Positions 32,796 through 45,054 of a stretch of DNA of 64,000 nucleotides are shown here, one piece after another; the stretch's first letter is position 1; each line of letters opens with the position of its first letter. A program made the position numbers and the translations under genes. The notes below the pieces were generated by a model. It saw only the letters and a list, made by a program, of their open reading frames with translations. It did not search any database and was not told the DNA's origin. This DNA is from Cordilura impudica (Eukaryota > Arthropoda > Insecta > Diptera > Scathophagidae): assembly GCA_963682025.1 (NCBI GenBank), contig OY821517.1:23462620-23526619 (forward strand), given 5' to 3'.

Positions 32796-34340
32796 TTAAT
32801 TTTTAATTTTTAATTTTTAATTTTTAATTTTTAATTTTTAATTTTTAATTTTTAATTTTTAATTTTTAATTTTTAATTTTTAATTTTTAATTTTTAATTT
32901 TTAATTTTTAATTTTTAATTTTTAATTTTTAATTTTTAATTTTTAATTTTTAATTTTTAATTTTTAATTTTTAATTTTTAATTTTTAATTTTTAATTTTT
33001 AATTTTTAATTTTTAATTTTTAATTTTTAATTTTTAATTTTTAATTTTTAATTTTTAATTTTTAATTTTTAATTTTTAATTTTTAATTTTTAATTTTTAA
33101 TTTTTAATTTTTAATTTTTAATTTTTAATTTTTAATTTTTAATTTTTAATTTTTAATTGTTAATTTTTAATTTTTAATTTTTAATTTTTAATTTTTAATT
33201 TTTAATTTTTAATTTTTAATTTTTAATTTTTAATTTTTAATTTTTAATTTTTAATTTTTAATTTTTAATTTTTAATTTTTAATTTTTAATTTTTTATTTT
33301 TAATTTTTAATTTTTAATTTTTAATTTTTAATTTTTAATTTTTAATTTTTAATTTTTAATTTTTAATTTTTAATTTTTAATTTTTAATTTTTAATTTTTA
33401 ATTTTTAATTTTTAATTTTTAATTTTTAATTTTTAATTTTTAATTTTTAATTTTTAATTTTTAATTTTTAATTTTTAATTTTTAATTTTTAATTTTTAAT
33501 TTTTAATTTTTAATTTTTAATTTTTAATTTTTAATTTTTAATTTTTAATTTTTAATTTTTAATTTTTAATTTTTAATTTTTAATTTTTAATTTTTAATTT
33601 TTAATTTTTAATTTTTAATTTTTAATTTTTAATTTTTAATTTTTAATTTTTAATTTTTAATTTTGAATTTTGAATTTTTAATTTTTAATTTTTAATTTTT
33701 AATTTTTAATTTTTAATTTTTAATTTTTAATTTTTAATTTTTAATTTTTAATTTTTAATTTTTAATTTTTAATTTTTAATTTTTAATTTTTAATTTTTAA
33801 TTTTTAATTTTTAATTTTTAATTTTTAATTTTTAATTTTTAATTTTGAATTTTTAATTTTTAATTTTTAATTTTTAATTTTTAATTTTTAATTTTTAATT
33901 TTTAATTTTTAATTTTTAATTTTTAATTTTTAATTTTTAATTTTTAATTTTTAATTTTTAATTTTTAATTTTTAATTTTTAATTTTTAATTTTTAATTTT
34001 TAATTTTTAATTTTTAATTTTTAATTTTTAATTTTTAATTTTTAATTTTTAATTTTTAATTTTTAATTTTTAATTTTTAATTTTTAATTTTTAATTTTTA
34101 ATTTTTAATTTTTAATTTTTAATTTTTAATTTTTAATTTTTAATTTTTAATTTTTAATTTTTAATTTTTAATTTTTAATTTTTAATTTTTAATTTTTAAT
34201 TTTTAATTTTTAATTTTTAATTTTTAATTTTTAATTTTTAATTTTTAATTTTTAATTTTTAATTTTTAATTTTTAATTTCTAATTTTTAATTTTTAATTT
34301 TTAATTTTTAATTTTTAATTTTTAATTTTTAATTTTTAAT
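32792..34340 (+). repeat. (AATTTTT)n heptanucleotide array
   Basis: About 1,549 bases and about 221 perfect or nearly perfect units, with only a handful of single-base changes (gttaattttt near 33157, ttttttatt near 33292, two or three tttgaattt, one tttctaat near 34278). It directly follows the LINE-2 coding end. Most likely a LINE 3' tail repeat that expanded greatly; part may be an assembly feature. Confidence 0.97.
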
Positions 34341-35910
34341 AGCTGAATTCGCATAAAATTCATATAAATATTTTCCTGTTAATATTTTATTTTGGTTTGT
34401 TTATTATATTTAAAAGAATGAAAAATGAATTGTTATTTTATTATTTTTTAATGAATTATTATTATTTAAATGTACTAATGCCAATCAGACACACAACATA
34501 AATCAAAACAATCAATCAAAATAACTTATGAGTTATGAGGAGTGACTACAACCACTTTTTTTTACCTTTTATAATTTTCATAAATTTTGGAAATCAATTT
34601 TTCAAACATCACTATTTGTTTACTTCTTATTTTGTGGAGTTATACCATATAGCCTTTGACCCATCCATAGATACTTAGACAAGAATACAAACAAACTGTT
34701 TAAGAAATACATAAAAGACCAGTTATAGCCAAGCAATGGCGATCATGTAAAATACTACACTAAATTTAGGTAAAAATCTTAAAATTAAGAAATATTTTTT
34801 GTAGGTTTTATCATTTATCTATTACAAAAAAAAAACCTAAGGACTTCTTCCTTAGAAAATAAATGAGATTCTGAGGACTACCGATTCAGATGCAGACTAC
34901 AATTTCCTTAAAAAAACTTATGATTTCAAACTGCTTTTCTCCTTTAAAACATCTGTATTTCAGTGGACATTGACTTAGATTCATAGATTTTTCGCCGTTA
35001 AATTTATTTTCGTTTATCTGATATTTTTCTATTATGTATTTCTTGATCCAAAAATATGCTGTTAAATGTAGGGCATCTTTAAAAATTCAAGATTTGCTTT
35101 GCACATTATGAACTTCACTGTCTCGGGCTTCTCATTAGGGAAACGTGTTTGTATTGTATTATATTGTGACTGAGTGGTAAAATTAAATATTCTTTTGAGT
35201 GCCAATAAACGCAGTGCAGTATAGGAATGCATGTATACATTTATAAGTATAAATTTAAATACTTAAATTACGATGATATATTTGTGGGAAATTTTGTTTA
35301 AAAAATTAAATCACTTTTTTGTGAATATTTTTTATAGTGAAATAATTTTTATTGGAATACAAGAAAGTTTTAATAACACAGCGCAACATTTAGAAGTTAT
35401 CGACTACAATAAGACCCTTTTCTCGATACTCAAGGTATCGTCTTATTTTCTTACATGACGTTTTTTTGTTTTGTACAGAGTTTCTACCAAAATTTACAGT
35501 TTTTTCTTTATACTCGTAAGCTCAGAGCCGTTTGGAAACATTGTGAATAAATTAACCAGAAAAACAATATGGTTGGCTTTATTTTGAAAATGATAACTAG
35601 ATATTACAGTTATACGTTAAGAATAAACTATTTGTTTTTTTACAGCCATTTTCAAATATTCATATTTTAATTCCCATACGTTGAGTCTACTGCCTGGTTT
35701 TCATTATTTCATATATATATTCACTTACAAAAAATAATTACCTCAACTTACATCTCGTCATTTGCTATCAATGAAGTTTTTACTACATCATACAAACTGA
35801 AAAAATAAAGACCATTGAAAACTAGGCATTAGCTTTGATTGCCTACTGGGAGTTCATTAACTGAATCTAAGTGTTTTTATAAAGGCTAACAAAAACATAT
35901 TTGCCCATGA
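34341..35910. other. AT-rich stretch, no gene seen
   Basis: About 1.6 kb with no long frame, no recognised element and no strong repeat. It may be single-copy host DNA or old LINE flank. Confidence 0.45.
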
Positions 35911-35913
35911 GTA

Positions 35914-36880
35914 ATGTATTTATTATTAGTAACTAACGAGAAAATTATAGTCAGTCTAGACCGATTATGCTACACCCTATACTATAAGTTAAAGAAATGG
36001 TCTTGGATCCAACTTTGCTGGGCTCATAATGAGCATAAACCAAATTTGAGTGGCAATGTTTTTTTAATGTATCGCCAGCATGTATACCGATATGTATACG
36101 ATAATCTGGATCTTACGGCAATTTAAGTATATCTTAGGGACTATTTGTATGGGGTTTGGTATGGAGTTGGCACAGATTTTCAACAATTTCAATAGCGATC
36201 GTGCTTTGACCGACCAAATTTCATCAAAATATATCTGACCAGTAGATTGTTAACAAGGTTTATATGACACTAGATATAACCCGGTGTGCTTCGCTACCCC
36301 CCCTCTGCATCATAATGAAGGTTATCACGCAAAGTTCCAAGGATGTCACTAGTACTAGTGCTCCAGATATAAGACATTGAATATTTACTTTGTATGTGGT
36401 GCCCCGCCCCTTTGTCCACGCCCATTTTTGTCTGACTACTCACGTTAATAATATATGACCTAAGACAAATCTGCAAAGCTGTGTCTGTCATAGTACTCGA
36501 GATATATGATATTGAGTAATTACTTTGTATGGGAGGTAACACGCCCACTTATCCGATCCCGCCCATTTCCAGCATAGCTTCTAACATTCATAATAGATGA
36601 CATCATGCAAATTTGCAAAGCTCTCCCATCATTGTACTCAATATATATGATATTAAAAATTCCTTCGTATGGAAGGCGCCACGCCCACTAAAAATATTGA
36701 AAATTATTATAGACTCTGTGGAAATTTCAGGAAGATCAGATGACTAGATACGAAGATTACCTCCTACAAACGAACAAACACGCATTACCTTTTTATTATA
36801 TTACGAGTAGTATAGATATAGACAGACGGACGGACGGACGGACATAGCTAAATCGAGTCAGAAATTGATCCTAAGTATAA
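35914..36880 (-). repeat. Dispersed repeat C/A, split by Helitron B
   Basis: 35914-36269 and 36817-36880. Shares gagaaaattatagtcagtct, cataaaccaaatttgagtgg and (cggacgga)n with 58160-58390. The sequence reads gaca|tatagacagacgg once Helitron B is removed. Related to the repeat at 40657, 45055 and 63540, in reverse orientation. No protein. Confidence 0.75.
36270..36816 (-). mobile_element. Helitron B copy 1
   Basis: 547 bp in minus orientation: begins TCTATACTACTCG (36816) after A, ends CACCGGGTTATATCTAG (36270) before T. The body has about three units of 141 bp with the motif ccacgccc(a/c)..cccat. The 3' hairpin is weak compared with families A and E, so assignment to Helitrons rests on the termini and A|T insertion seen in two copies. 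Confidence 0.65.
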
Positions 36881-37239
36881 TGCAGTTCTCGTTCTCGACG
36901 GATTGTCACTTTGTCGCGGTGTGGGCGCTCAGTTGGTGAAAGGACCCTGAGAGCGATGCCGGCGATAGCGTAGCTACTGGTAGGGCCTCCCAAGCAGGTA
37001 AGGTCTAAGGTGAGCGAGCATTGAAGCTATGAACAATACACATCGTGGGAAGTCAACGGCGGAGAACTTGAACATCAATAGCGGAAGAACTAGCCACAAC
37101 ATTTGCGTCGGTTCACCATGTGAGGTGCGGCATAATGCGGGTGCCTATGCTCACATTAAGCTGGTCGCTACATAAATGTGCTTTCAATTGCAGGACTGTA
37201 CGCCTCACACCTCCAGTACGGTCCCATAAACGTATTTGG

Positions 37240-38332
37240 TGGTTGCTCAGGGTTGGTGAAAATCTATGGAACCCCCAGATGACGACTTTTAGCTTTCGAA
37301 AAAGGACAATGGTTGGAACATGGAACGTACGAACACTATCAGATCCAACAAAACTTGCCCAGGTTACAAAAGAAATGGACAGATTTAATCTCGATATATT
37401 GGGGCTGGCAGAAACTAGGTGGATGGGTCAAGGAGATGTAAGGCTGCAAAAAGGCCATTATTTCATGTACAGTGGTAATAACCAGGATCGCACAAAAGGT
37501 GTTGGTATCTTAATATCACCAAAATGCAAAAAATCTCTAAAAGGCCAGTCCTATATCCGACCGAATAATAGCAGCATGATTTTACACAAAATTTCGGAAT
37601 ATTACATTAATCCAGTGCTATGCTCCAACGGAACCCTCCGATGATGATAGCAAAGACGACTTTTACAATCAACTGGAATCAACTATTAATAACACCGCTA
37701 AAGGAAACATAATTGTTGTATTAGGCGATTTTAATGCCAAGGTTGGCAACAACGACGCAGATGTTAGCTCAGTTATGGGCCACCATGGTCTTGGCAACAG
37801 AAGAAATAATAACGGAGAACGATTAGTGCCTTATTTCCCTCATAAAGACATACATAAGTATCCATGGATGTCTCCGGATGGCATCACACGTACCCAGATG
37901 GATCATGTATTAATCAATAGGAGATTTCACAACACACTGTTAGATGTACGTACTCGACGCAGTGCTGATATATACAGCAATCATAACCTGGTAGTCGCAC
38001 AGTTCCGTTTACGTCGAGCTGCTTTGAATGACCATGTATTACGAAACCGACACTTAGATCTGTACAGACTACATCTTCCAGAAGTTAAGAGTAATTACAA
38101 TACAATACTCGTTGGAATAATAAAAGCTTTAAACGAGCCCTATACCTGGGAAAACAGCTCCACGCCCTGCAAAGAAACAGCGGAATCGAGAATAGGATAC
38201 TTGCAGCAGTATAGAAAACCATGGATAAGCAACGCAACCTGGCAATGCATAGAAAGAAGAAGAGAACTTAAAGCAAAACTCCTGAATTGCACGGTAAAGT
38301 TAGTATCAGAAATGCGTACAACAAGGAAGTAA
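37240..38332 (+). pseudogene. LINE-4 endonuclease
   Basis: 37310 reads MVGTWNVRTLSDPTKLAQVT then LDILGLAETRWMGQG: N and E of the endonuclease active site (WNVRTL, LAETRW). A second frame carries VVLGDFNAKVGN (37705-37745, GDxN). The frame 37775-38332 holds WMSPDGITRTQMDHVLINRR (IDH position) and SADIYSNHNLVVAQF, where SDH is replaced by SNH. A frameshift near 37600-37780 and the SNH change make it inactive. Confidence 0.83.
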
Positions 38333-38559
38333 AAACATTGGCGAAAAAGGACAAGTTAGAATATTACAACAACATTGCTTTATCTGCAGAAAGTGCAGCA
38401 TGTCGTAATGATCAGCGCGGCGTATATGAGGCAGTCAAAAACTTGCCGCAAGTTAAACTTCACATATCCCCCATAAAGGCCCAGGATGGCAATATCCTAA
38501 CTACCGATAGAGGACAATAAAATCACTGGAAAAAATTATTTGAAGACCCTGATGAAACA

Positions 38560-39420
38560 ATGGAAGCAAGTGTACAAAACGCTCACAGCGAAATGCTAAC
38601 AAAACCCTTGTCGAACCATTTCAACTCAACCCCCATCTCTTGAGGAAATTCGGGCTGCGATACAGAGGTTGAAGAATAACAAAAGTGCCGGATCGGATAA
38701 CAAAGCGACGGAAATGGTTAAAACTGGCTCTGACATTATTGCACCCGTTTTGCAGGCGATTTTTCTTCAGATCTGGACAGACAACACTATTCCGGTTGAC
38801 TGGAAGGAAGGCGTAATAATAACAATCCCAAAAATGGGAGATTTAAACGATTGTAGGAACTGAAGGGGAACTACGCCCTTCAACACCATTTTAAAGATTC
38901 TAGCATATATAAGCCTCGATCGTGTATCACCCTCAATGCAAGCTTAATGCAAGAACAAAATGGATTCATAACAAATAGATTTTGTGTGGATCTAATTGTA
39001 GAGCACCCCATAGAATGGCGCTCCCCTCTGTATTTATTGTTTGTAGATTTTGAGCCCTAATTTTAGAAGGGCAAAAAAATAATTGATTTAATATACGAAC
39101 TATATGCTAAGGCTGAATGAACGGTCCAAAGGAAACTATAGTGAGAAATTCCCCATACAAAGGGGTGTCAGACAGGGATACGTTCTGTCCCCACTACCGT
39201 TTATTTTTGTGCTTGATAGCATCCTCGCTAAAACCAATGCTGCAGCCCCCGATGGTATACAATGGCGGACACACCAAAAACTCAGGGACTTGCTGATGAC
39301 ATCTGTTTTTATCGCATGCACTAAATGGAACGAGAACCAAATTGGAAAAGCTCATTGAAAATGCTGCTGATGTTGGATTACGTGTAAATGTTAAGAAAAC
39401 CAAGCTTATGCGAATTGAGA
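38560..39420 (+). pseudogene. LINE-4 reverse transcriptase
   Basis: NNKSAGSDNKATEMVKTGS (38670), VDWKEGVIITIPKMGDLNDC (38795-38855), RGVRQGYVLSPLPFIFVLD (39160-39220). The catalytic box reads LADDIC in a shifted frame near 39289-39307, so the first residue of YADD is changed to L. In-frame stops at 38518, 38862 and 38945. Confidence 0.8.
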
Positions 39421-39599
39421 CCAAAACCCAGACAGCGCTCAGCGTCTCAATGGACGGCGCTCAAACTGTAATATAAGACGTACAACAGATCTGTTATCTC
39501 AGCAGTGTAGTATCGATAGATGGTCGAGCGAATAATGATGTCACGTCAGGAATAAACAAAGTCACGCATACTGTAAACTGAAAAAAGTTAGGTCGACTC

Positions 39600-39955
39600 G
39601 TAATATAACGCAGCTAACAAAACTAAGAATATTCAACACCAGTGTGAAATCTGTCCTCTTATACGGCTCTGAAACCTGGAAAGTCACGGACGTTATATGC
39701 AGAAAACTTGAGGTATTCCTCAATAAATGCCTGCGACGTATATGCCTAAAAACGACAAATAATGAAATAAAACGCCGAAAGTGGCGCTGGATAGGTCATA
39801 CCGACATTGCTAAAATGTCTTTTGAATGGAACCCGCAAGGCACAAGATGACCAGGAATGCCCAACTGCACGTGGATGAGATCTATTCATGCTCAATACAG
39901 ATCCAGAGGAACGTGGGCAAAACGCACAGTTAATTCCGGTCTTTGCGTGTAAGCT
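39600..39955 (+). pseudogene. LINE-4 C-terminal region
   Basis: SVLLYGSETWKVT, CLRRICLKTTNNEIKRRKW then RWIGHTD, FEWNPQGTR and, after a stop, CTWMRSIHAQYRSRGTWAK. The RRKWRWIGH...WNPQG...TW chain is common at the C terminus of this LINE type. Confidence 0.75.
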
Positions 39956-40019
39956 GACAAAGTGAACTCCAGAAAAATTATTTTATATTTTGATTAGGAT
40001 TTACAGTGTTTTTAAAAGA

Positions 40020-40660
40020 TTTGGTTGTATATTTGGAAAAAATACATTAAAAACATACATAAAATAGCACCAATGGCACCACGGCGCAAAGAATTGTCTT
40101 CGGTTATCAGAGAAGTGATAATAAAATTCTACCTGGGGCACAAAACTCAAAGACAAATAGCTGAATTGGTTAAAAAAAGTCATACAGAAGGCAAGGAAAT
40201 AATAATAACAAGCCAAGATCTGGTCGGCCTACCCCAATGAAAAACGAATTATTGTGCGCAATATGCAAAAAAAAAAAAAACCGAAAATCTCTGCACAGAT
40301 GGAAATTGAAAATGAAGTGGGAAAAGTTTGTATTACAGCAACAATTCGCAAAGTATTCCATTCAGCAGGATACCATAACCGTCAAATTTGCAAAAAGCCG
40401 TTTGTAAGCCCAATAAACCGAAAAAAAAGACTCTTATTCGCAAAACAATATGATACAGCAACCCAAAGCTTTTGGAACACCATTACTTTTTCGGACGAAA
40501 GCAAATTCGGATCAGATGGACGAGCCAAAGTATGGCAAATACCCAATTCTGAGGTTGAGCCACATAACATGATGGACACAGTCAAACACGGTGGTGAATC
40601 AGTACTCGTTTGGGGGTGTATGGCTGCCTCTGGAGTGGGTAAACCTGTTTTTATACCCTA
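40020..40660 (+). pseudogene. Tc1-like transposase, N-terminal part
   Basis: Frame 40073-40240 starts MAPRRKELSSVIREVIIKFY and GHKTQRQIAELVKKSH (DNA-binding HTH). A shift leads to 40254-40660: SFWNTITFSDESKFGSDGRA with the first catalytic D (about 40493), VKHGGESVLVWGCMAASGVG. It stops abruptly at GKPVFI, where a dispersed repeat begins. The rest (second D and E) appears at 46880-47173, 6.2 kb away. Confidence 0.8.
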
Positions 40661-41060
40661 TACCACTATGTGGTTTGGGTATAATGACTTTGTGCTGCTG
40701 TTTGTAACTACCAAAAATATTTGACCTAGACCCATCTTTGATTATACCGATCGAATCAGAATCACTAACTGATTCGATTTAACGATGTCCGTCCGTCCGT
40801 GTGTCCATGCAAACCTTTTAATCAAACTGCAGGTCACAAATATAAATATATTTTGATGAAATTTGGTATATAAGCTTTTGTCGGCCATAAGATGAACGCT
40901 ATTGAAATTGGTGAGAATCGTTCCATGTTCAGATCTAGCCCCCATACAAATGACCCCTATGAAATCGACATAAATTGCCATAATGGGACAACTCTTAGTC
41001 ATAGCCCCTATATTGAGCTGCTTCCCGATCTTCACTTAAATCTATCAAATATTGGTCATC
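40657..41060 (+). repeat. Dispersed repeat A copy 1
   Basis: Starts taccactatgtggtttgggt, continues ttataccgatcgaatcagaa, (cgtc)n, gcttttgtcggccata, cccccatacaaatgacccct and gagctgcttcccgatcttc. The same order is at 45055-45560 and 63540-64000. Non-coding; family name not known to me. It interrupts the Tc1-like gene. Confidence 0.82.
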
Positions 41061-41074
41061 GTATGCAGGAAGTT

Positions 41075-41172
41075 GTTATTTTAACAATCTGCCCGATAAC
41101 ATAAAAGTATGTGTTCGAATATCAGCTTTTAAGAGAAATGTTAAGGATCATTTTTTAGAAAATATTTAAATG
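41075..41172 (+). pseudogene. LINE C-terminal scrap
   Basis: Frame reading FNNLPDNIKVCVRISAFKRN then VKDHFLENI and stop. The pattern LPxxIKxCxSxxxFKxxLKxHFL is the usual C terminus of CR1/L2/Jockey-like LINE proteins. Only about 30 codons remain. Confidence 0.55.
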
Positions 41173-41735
41173 CTTCTTTAGTTAACACCTTAATATCTGA
41201 AATAATTACAAAATAAATTGTTCGTTTTTGTTGCCAACTCGTCTCTTTAAGCCATTATTGGCGCGGGGCAACTTATAGCTAAGTATTTTTCTTTAAAAGT
41301 TTGTAAATAAAAATTCTAAGTTTAGCACCAGTTACATGCAAGTTATTTTTTAAAATATTGAAATAGACAAACCGATAAATTACTGAATCACCACCGTGTT
41401 TGGGTGTACCCATCAAATAATAGTATTCCAAAAGCTTTGGGCGGCTGAATAAGGGGTGTTTCAGATTTATCTGATCGCGAGTGGATAACGTTTTAATTTT
41501 TAGATTCACGCGTTGAAGAACATGTTCTGTTTTTTAGCAGTACACGTGCATGAACACGAACCTAAAATGAAGCTACACTCGAATCTGTGTGGTTTATGTG
41601 TATTCGAAACAAAAAATGCGTAATAGAAAAAATGTTCGTGTATATAACGAAATATTAAAACAAAACACATTCATGATTGTGTTCGGCAACGTACAAAATT
41701 TAAAATGACACTTTGGGATTTGTATTAGAATATTC
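41173..41735. other. Spacer, no gene seen
   Basis: AT-rich. The 76-codon minus ORF 41279-41509 contains PKHGGDSVIYRF, a string that resembles the VKHGGxSVxVWG motif of Tc1 transposases and may be a decayed scrap of one. Confidence 0.35.
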
Positions 41736-44150
41736 TAATTTGGGCTTTCAAGGTCATGTATTTCCTTAAATGTAAATAAAAGATTAATTTATTTCATTTT
41801 TTATCCAACGTTTCTCTGGTATTTTCCAGCTTCATCAGGGATAATATTTGTTAAATCTGGCAACGTTAATATAAGAATGTACAAAAGGAACAATAGTTAG
41901 TACAACAACATGATAAATTAGTATTAAAAACAATTTTACTTACAAATAATCTTTGGTCAATCTTTACATTTAATTTTCAAAAACATATAATTTCTTTTTA
42001 TACACCACGACATAAAAACACAAAAAATAAATTAAAAATAATAAATGCAAAGATAAAAATTAAATATCACAGTAAAATCTATAAACTAAGTATCACAGTT
42101 GGAGTTAGAAACTAAACTAAATTATTGCGATGGTATAATTTGCGTTAATGTTGTCTATGTCATCCTTTTTATTCATTGCACGTTGTTGTTTTTGCTGTAT
42201 TCGCAAACTTTCTAAAGTATATCGTTTATTCTCTCGTCTTTCTTTGTCTAAAATGTTAACATTATCAAGATCTGCAGTGTGTCCCTTTTCTAAACAATGC
42301 TGTGCTAGAGCTGTTGTTTGTTTATTTTTTCTAATATCAGCTTCGTGTTCTGCTACTCTTGTGTTCAAACTTCTGTTTGTGGTTCCTATGTATACGTCAT
42401 CACAGCTTTCGTTTGGTTTACCAATGCATTTTATTTCGTATACTACATTACTTTGTTCTCCCTTTTCTATTTTTGTTTTTGTTCTTGTAAAAAGCGCGTT
42501 AATTGTTTTGTTGGGCTTATGTGCTAATGATGCTTCTTCGTAGTTTATTATTTTTTCTAATTGTTTTCTTTCTGTTAACCCTGGTATGTATGACAGACTA
42601 TAAAATTTTTTGGTGTTGCCAGATGTGTTGTTAATCTTTCTGTTTTTGGGATTTTCAGTTGTAGCCTTTTTTATTAAATTATTTATAATATTGGTTGGGT
42701 AACTATTCTGTATTAAAATATCTTTCACTTTATTTATATTTTTGTTTTTGAATTTGTTGTCACTCAGTTTTAAAGCTTTGTTGATAAGGTTTGAAGCAGT
42801 GTTTATTTTCTGTTTCTGTGGTTGTGTAGAGTTATAATTCATTAAACGTCCTGATGCTACTGTTTTTGTGTAGCAATCTGTTTCTATATTCCTATTATTT
42901 CTGTGGATTTTCATATCCAGATATGCTATAGAATTATTTTCCTCTTTTTCAATAGTAAATTTAATTTTGTTGTGATATCCGTTGAATATTTTAAGTATTT
43001 CTTCCTCATCTCCTTTCCTAATTATTGCGAACAAATCATCTACATATTTTGTTATAAATTTTATCTGAACCCCGTTTTTCTCTAATTCTTGTGTTGTCTG
43101 CTCCAGTAGTGTATCCAGAACAATGTTGGCAATTGTTGGGGATAATGGGTTTCCCATTGGCATACCGTAAGTTTGGTTGTAAAATGTTTCTCCATAAACG
43201 AAATAATTATTGTCGTTTAAACAAAATTGGAGTATTTTTAAGAATTGTGATCTAGGAATCTTTGTATGTTTTTGTAGAATGTTCCACCGTGTCATAATGT
43301 TGGTTATTGCCAAGTGAATTGGAATATTTGTAAATGATATAACGTCTAGTGATATCAGTATATTGTCATTGTCTAATGTTATGTCTTTTAATCTATTTTT
43401 CAATTCCAATGAATTTTTAATATTATATTTTTCTGATATAATATTTTTCAAAATATTTCCTACATATTTAGATAAGTTATAACACGGAACTTCAACCGAC
43501 GACGAAATTGGGCGTAGTGGCATATCTGTCTTATGGACTTTTGGGAGTCCGTACAGTCTTGAGGCAGTTGCTGAATTTGATATCAGTTTATATTTTTCAT
43601 ATTTTGTAATATGCTCTTGTTTATATAAATCGTTTACTATTTTGTTGTTCATTCTGTGTAATTTTTGTGTCGGATCTACTCGTATGGTTTTATATGTGGT
43701 CTTGTCCTCTAACAGCTTCTCCATTTTTTCCCTATAATTTTCCTTATATATAACAACCGTTTTGTTTCCCTTGTCAGATTTTGTGATTACTATTTCTTCC
43801 TTATATCTCTCTAAAAACTGTTTTGTTTCTTTGTAAATGTTGAGTATTAATTTATCTTTTTGGTTGTTTTTCACTGTTCTCTTATGAGTCAAAATCCTGT
43901 TTGCAATTTTTGATCTGATAACCTCTTTTTCTCTATCATCCGTTTGAGTTTGAACCCATTCCTCCAAATCTGCTATCAAGTTTACTGTTGAGAAGTTTTC
44001 GTTGTTCACCGGAAGTGCAAATTTAGGCCCAAGGGATAGCAGCCATTTACTCTCCTCCGGGAAAATAATATTTGTATTATTTATGAACCAAGATGCAATT
44101 GTTTTCTTTTCAAGTTCTGAATCTTTGCCGCATGTGTTGATCTATCCATT
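41736..44150 (-). mobile_element. Penelope-like retroelement, 5' truncated
   Basis: One long minus-strand ORF (RT plus GIY-YIG endonuclease) and a 3' region with ccaacgtttctctgg...cttcatcaggg. Penelope elements are a separate retroelement class from LINEs and are known in flies. The upstream end stops at an in-frame TAG near 44145, so about 150-200 N-terminal residues and any pseudo-LTR are missing. Confidence 0.92.
42117..44145 (-). CDS. Penelope RT/GIY-YIG endonuclease
   Basis: About 675 codons open (a true ATG is not visible at the 5' end; the frame opens after TAG near 44145). RT: VITKSDKGNKTVV, SRLYGLPKVHKTDMPLRPIS (about 43555-43500), YNLSKYVGNIL, QTYGMPMGNPLSPTIANIVL (43170-43110), KYVDDLFAII with the catalytic YVDD (43035). 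The palm block reads LISLDVISFTNIP, one residue shorter than the usual SLFTNIP form. Endonuclease: VVYEIKC (about 42450) and DDVYIGTTNRSLNTRVAEH (42400-42345), C-terminal HCLEKGH. All catalytic residues seem present; only the N terminus is lost. Confidence 0.93.
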
Positions 44151-45050
44151 AAAATGACACATATTTGATATAAAAATAAAAATATGCGTTTGTGGGTCTG
44201 AGCTATGTTTGTTTACATATATGTACGAGTTTTTTATTCAGTGCGTATTTTTTTCTGAACTCTGAAAAAAATTAAGATTCGTACAAAAATAAAAATAAAA
44301 ATCTTCATGTCTCTCGGCGGGAGGTAGTTTTTCATTTTAGACCCATACTTTATTTGTGTGATTTTCTTAGAATTTCGTTTGGATTTCGATTTTGCTATAC
44401 GCCTGTCACGTTTTTTTTCTCACCCGAACAAATTGACCAACCCTAGTGTATAACAAATTTGTACTTTTGTAGGCTTTTAAAATATTTGCCACGCAAATAA
44501 ATAAAATTTGTCAAAGTCAAATGGCAGCAACTTATAAAAAAGGATGACAGAGTTGGATTTTTTTATTTTATTTTTCTTTTGTTAGCTTAAAAAAAATTCA
44601 CATTCTGGCAAGATTTATGAAGAGAAAAATGGAAATTAAATTACAAGTAAGGTAAAAACTTGGAATAAATGTAAAATTACTTGAACTGTTTTAAAATATG
44701 GTCATAAGTTATCATATCCTAACTCATTTTTTTAAGCTTTTCAGGAGACGTAAAAACGTTAAAACTTCGCTGAGCATCAACATAAAAGTTAATAAACAAA
44801 ACCACTCAGGTAAATAACGTTTATTACTAATTTTTGGTATTTTTTATTTACCAAAAGTTCATTTTAACGTGTTCAAATTACGCTCCTTTGCTTTTGTTAA
44901 TATTTTATTTTTTTAGTTTGAACAAAAGAAAATTCTTTGGCCATATGATGAATATGAACTCGTGTTTCGTGTGTTATAATAGTCCAGCGCGCTACCTACT
45001 CAGCTATTGCTAGCTGAATGCTCGCTTGCCATATCGATTAACTCCACTTC
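44151..45050. other. AT-rich spacer, no gene seen
   Basis: No ORF above 60 codons and no recognised element. A ggtagtttttcattttag-like stretch and caccctagtgtataac motif are present but not assigned. Confidence 0.45.
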
Positions 45051-45054
45051 GTAT

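Larger units (their letters stand above)
36890..39955 (+). mobile_element. LINE-4: RTE-like non-LTR retrotransposon, degenerate
   Basis: A 5' region rich in G and C (36890-37260), endonuclease (37310-38030), linker, RT (38640-39420) and a C-terminal region (39640-39950). It is distinctly richer in GC than the surroundings. Frames break many times. The order and motifs resemble RTE-type single-ORF elements; the clade is tentative. Confidence 0.83.

Noticed and set aside
32792..34340. Heptamer array as CRISPR or coding repeat
   Set aside because: Pure tandem simple repeat with stops in all frames.
42148..42543. 131-codon plus-strand ORF
   Set aside because: Antisense shadow of the Penelope endonuclease domain.
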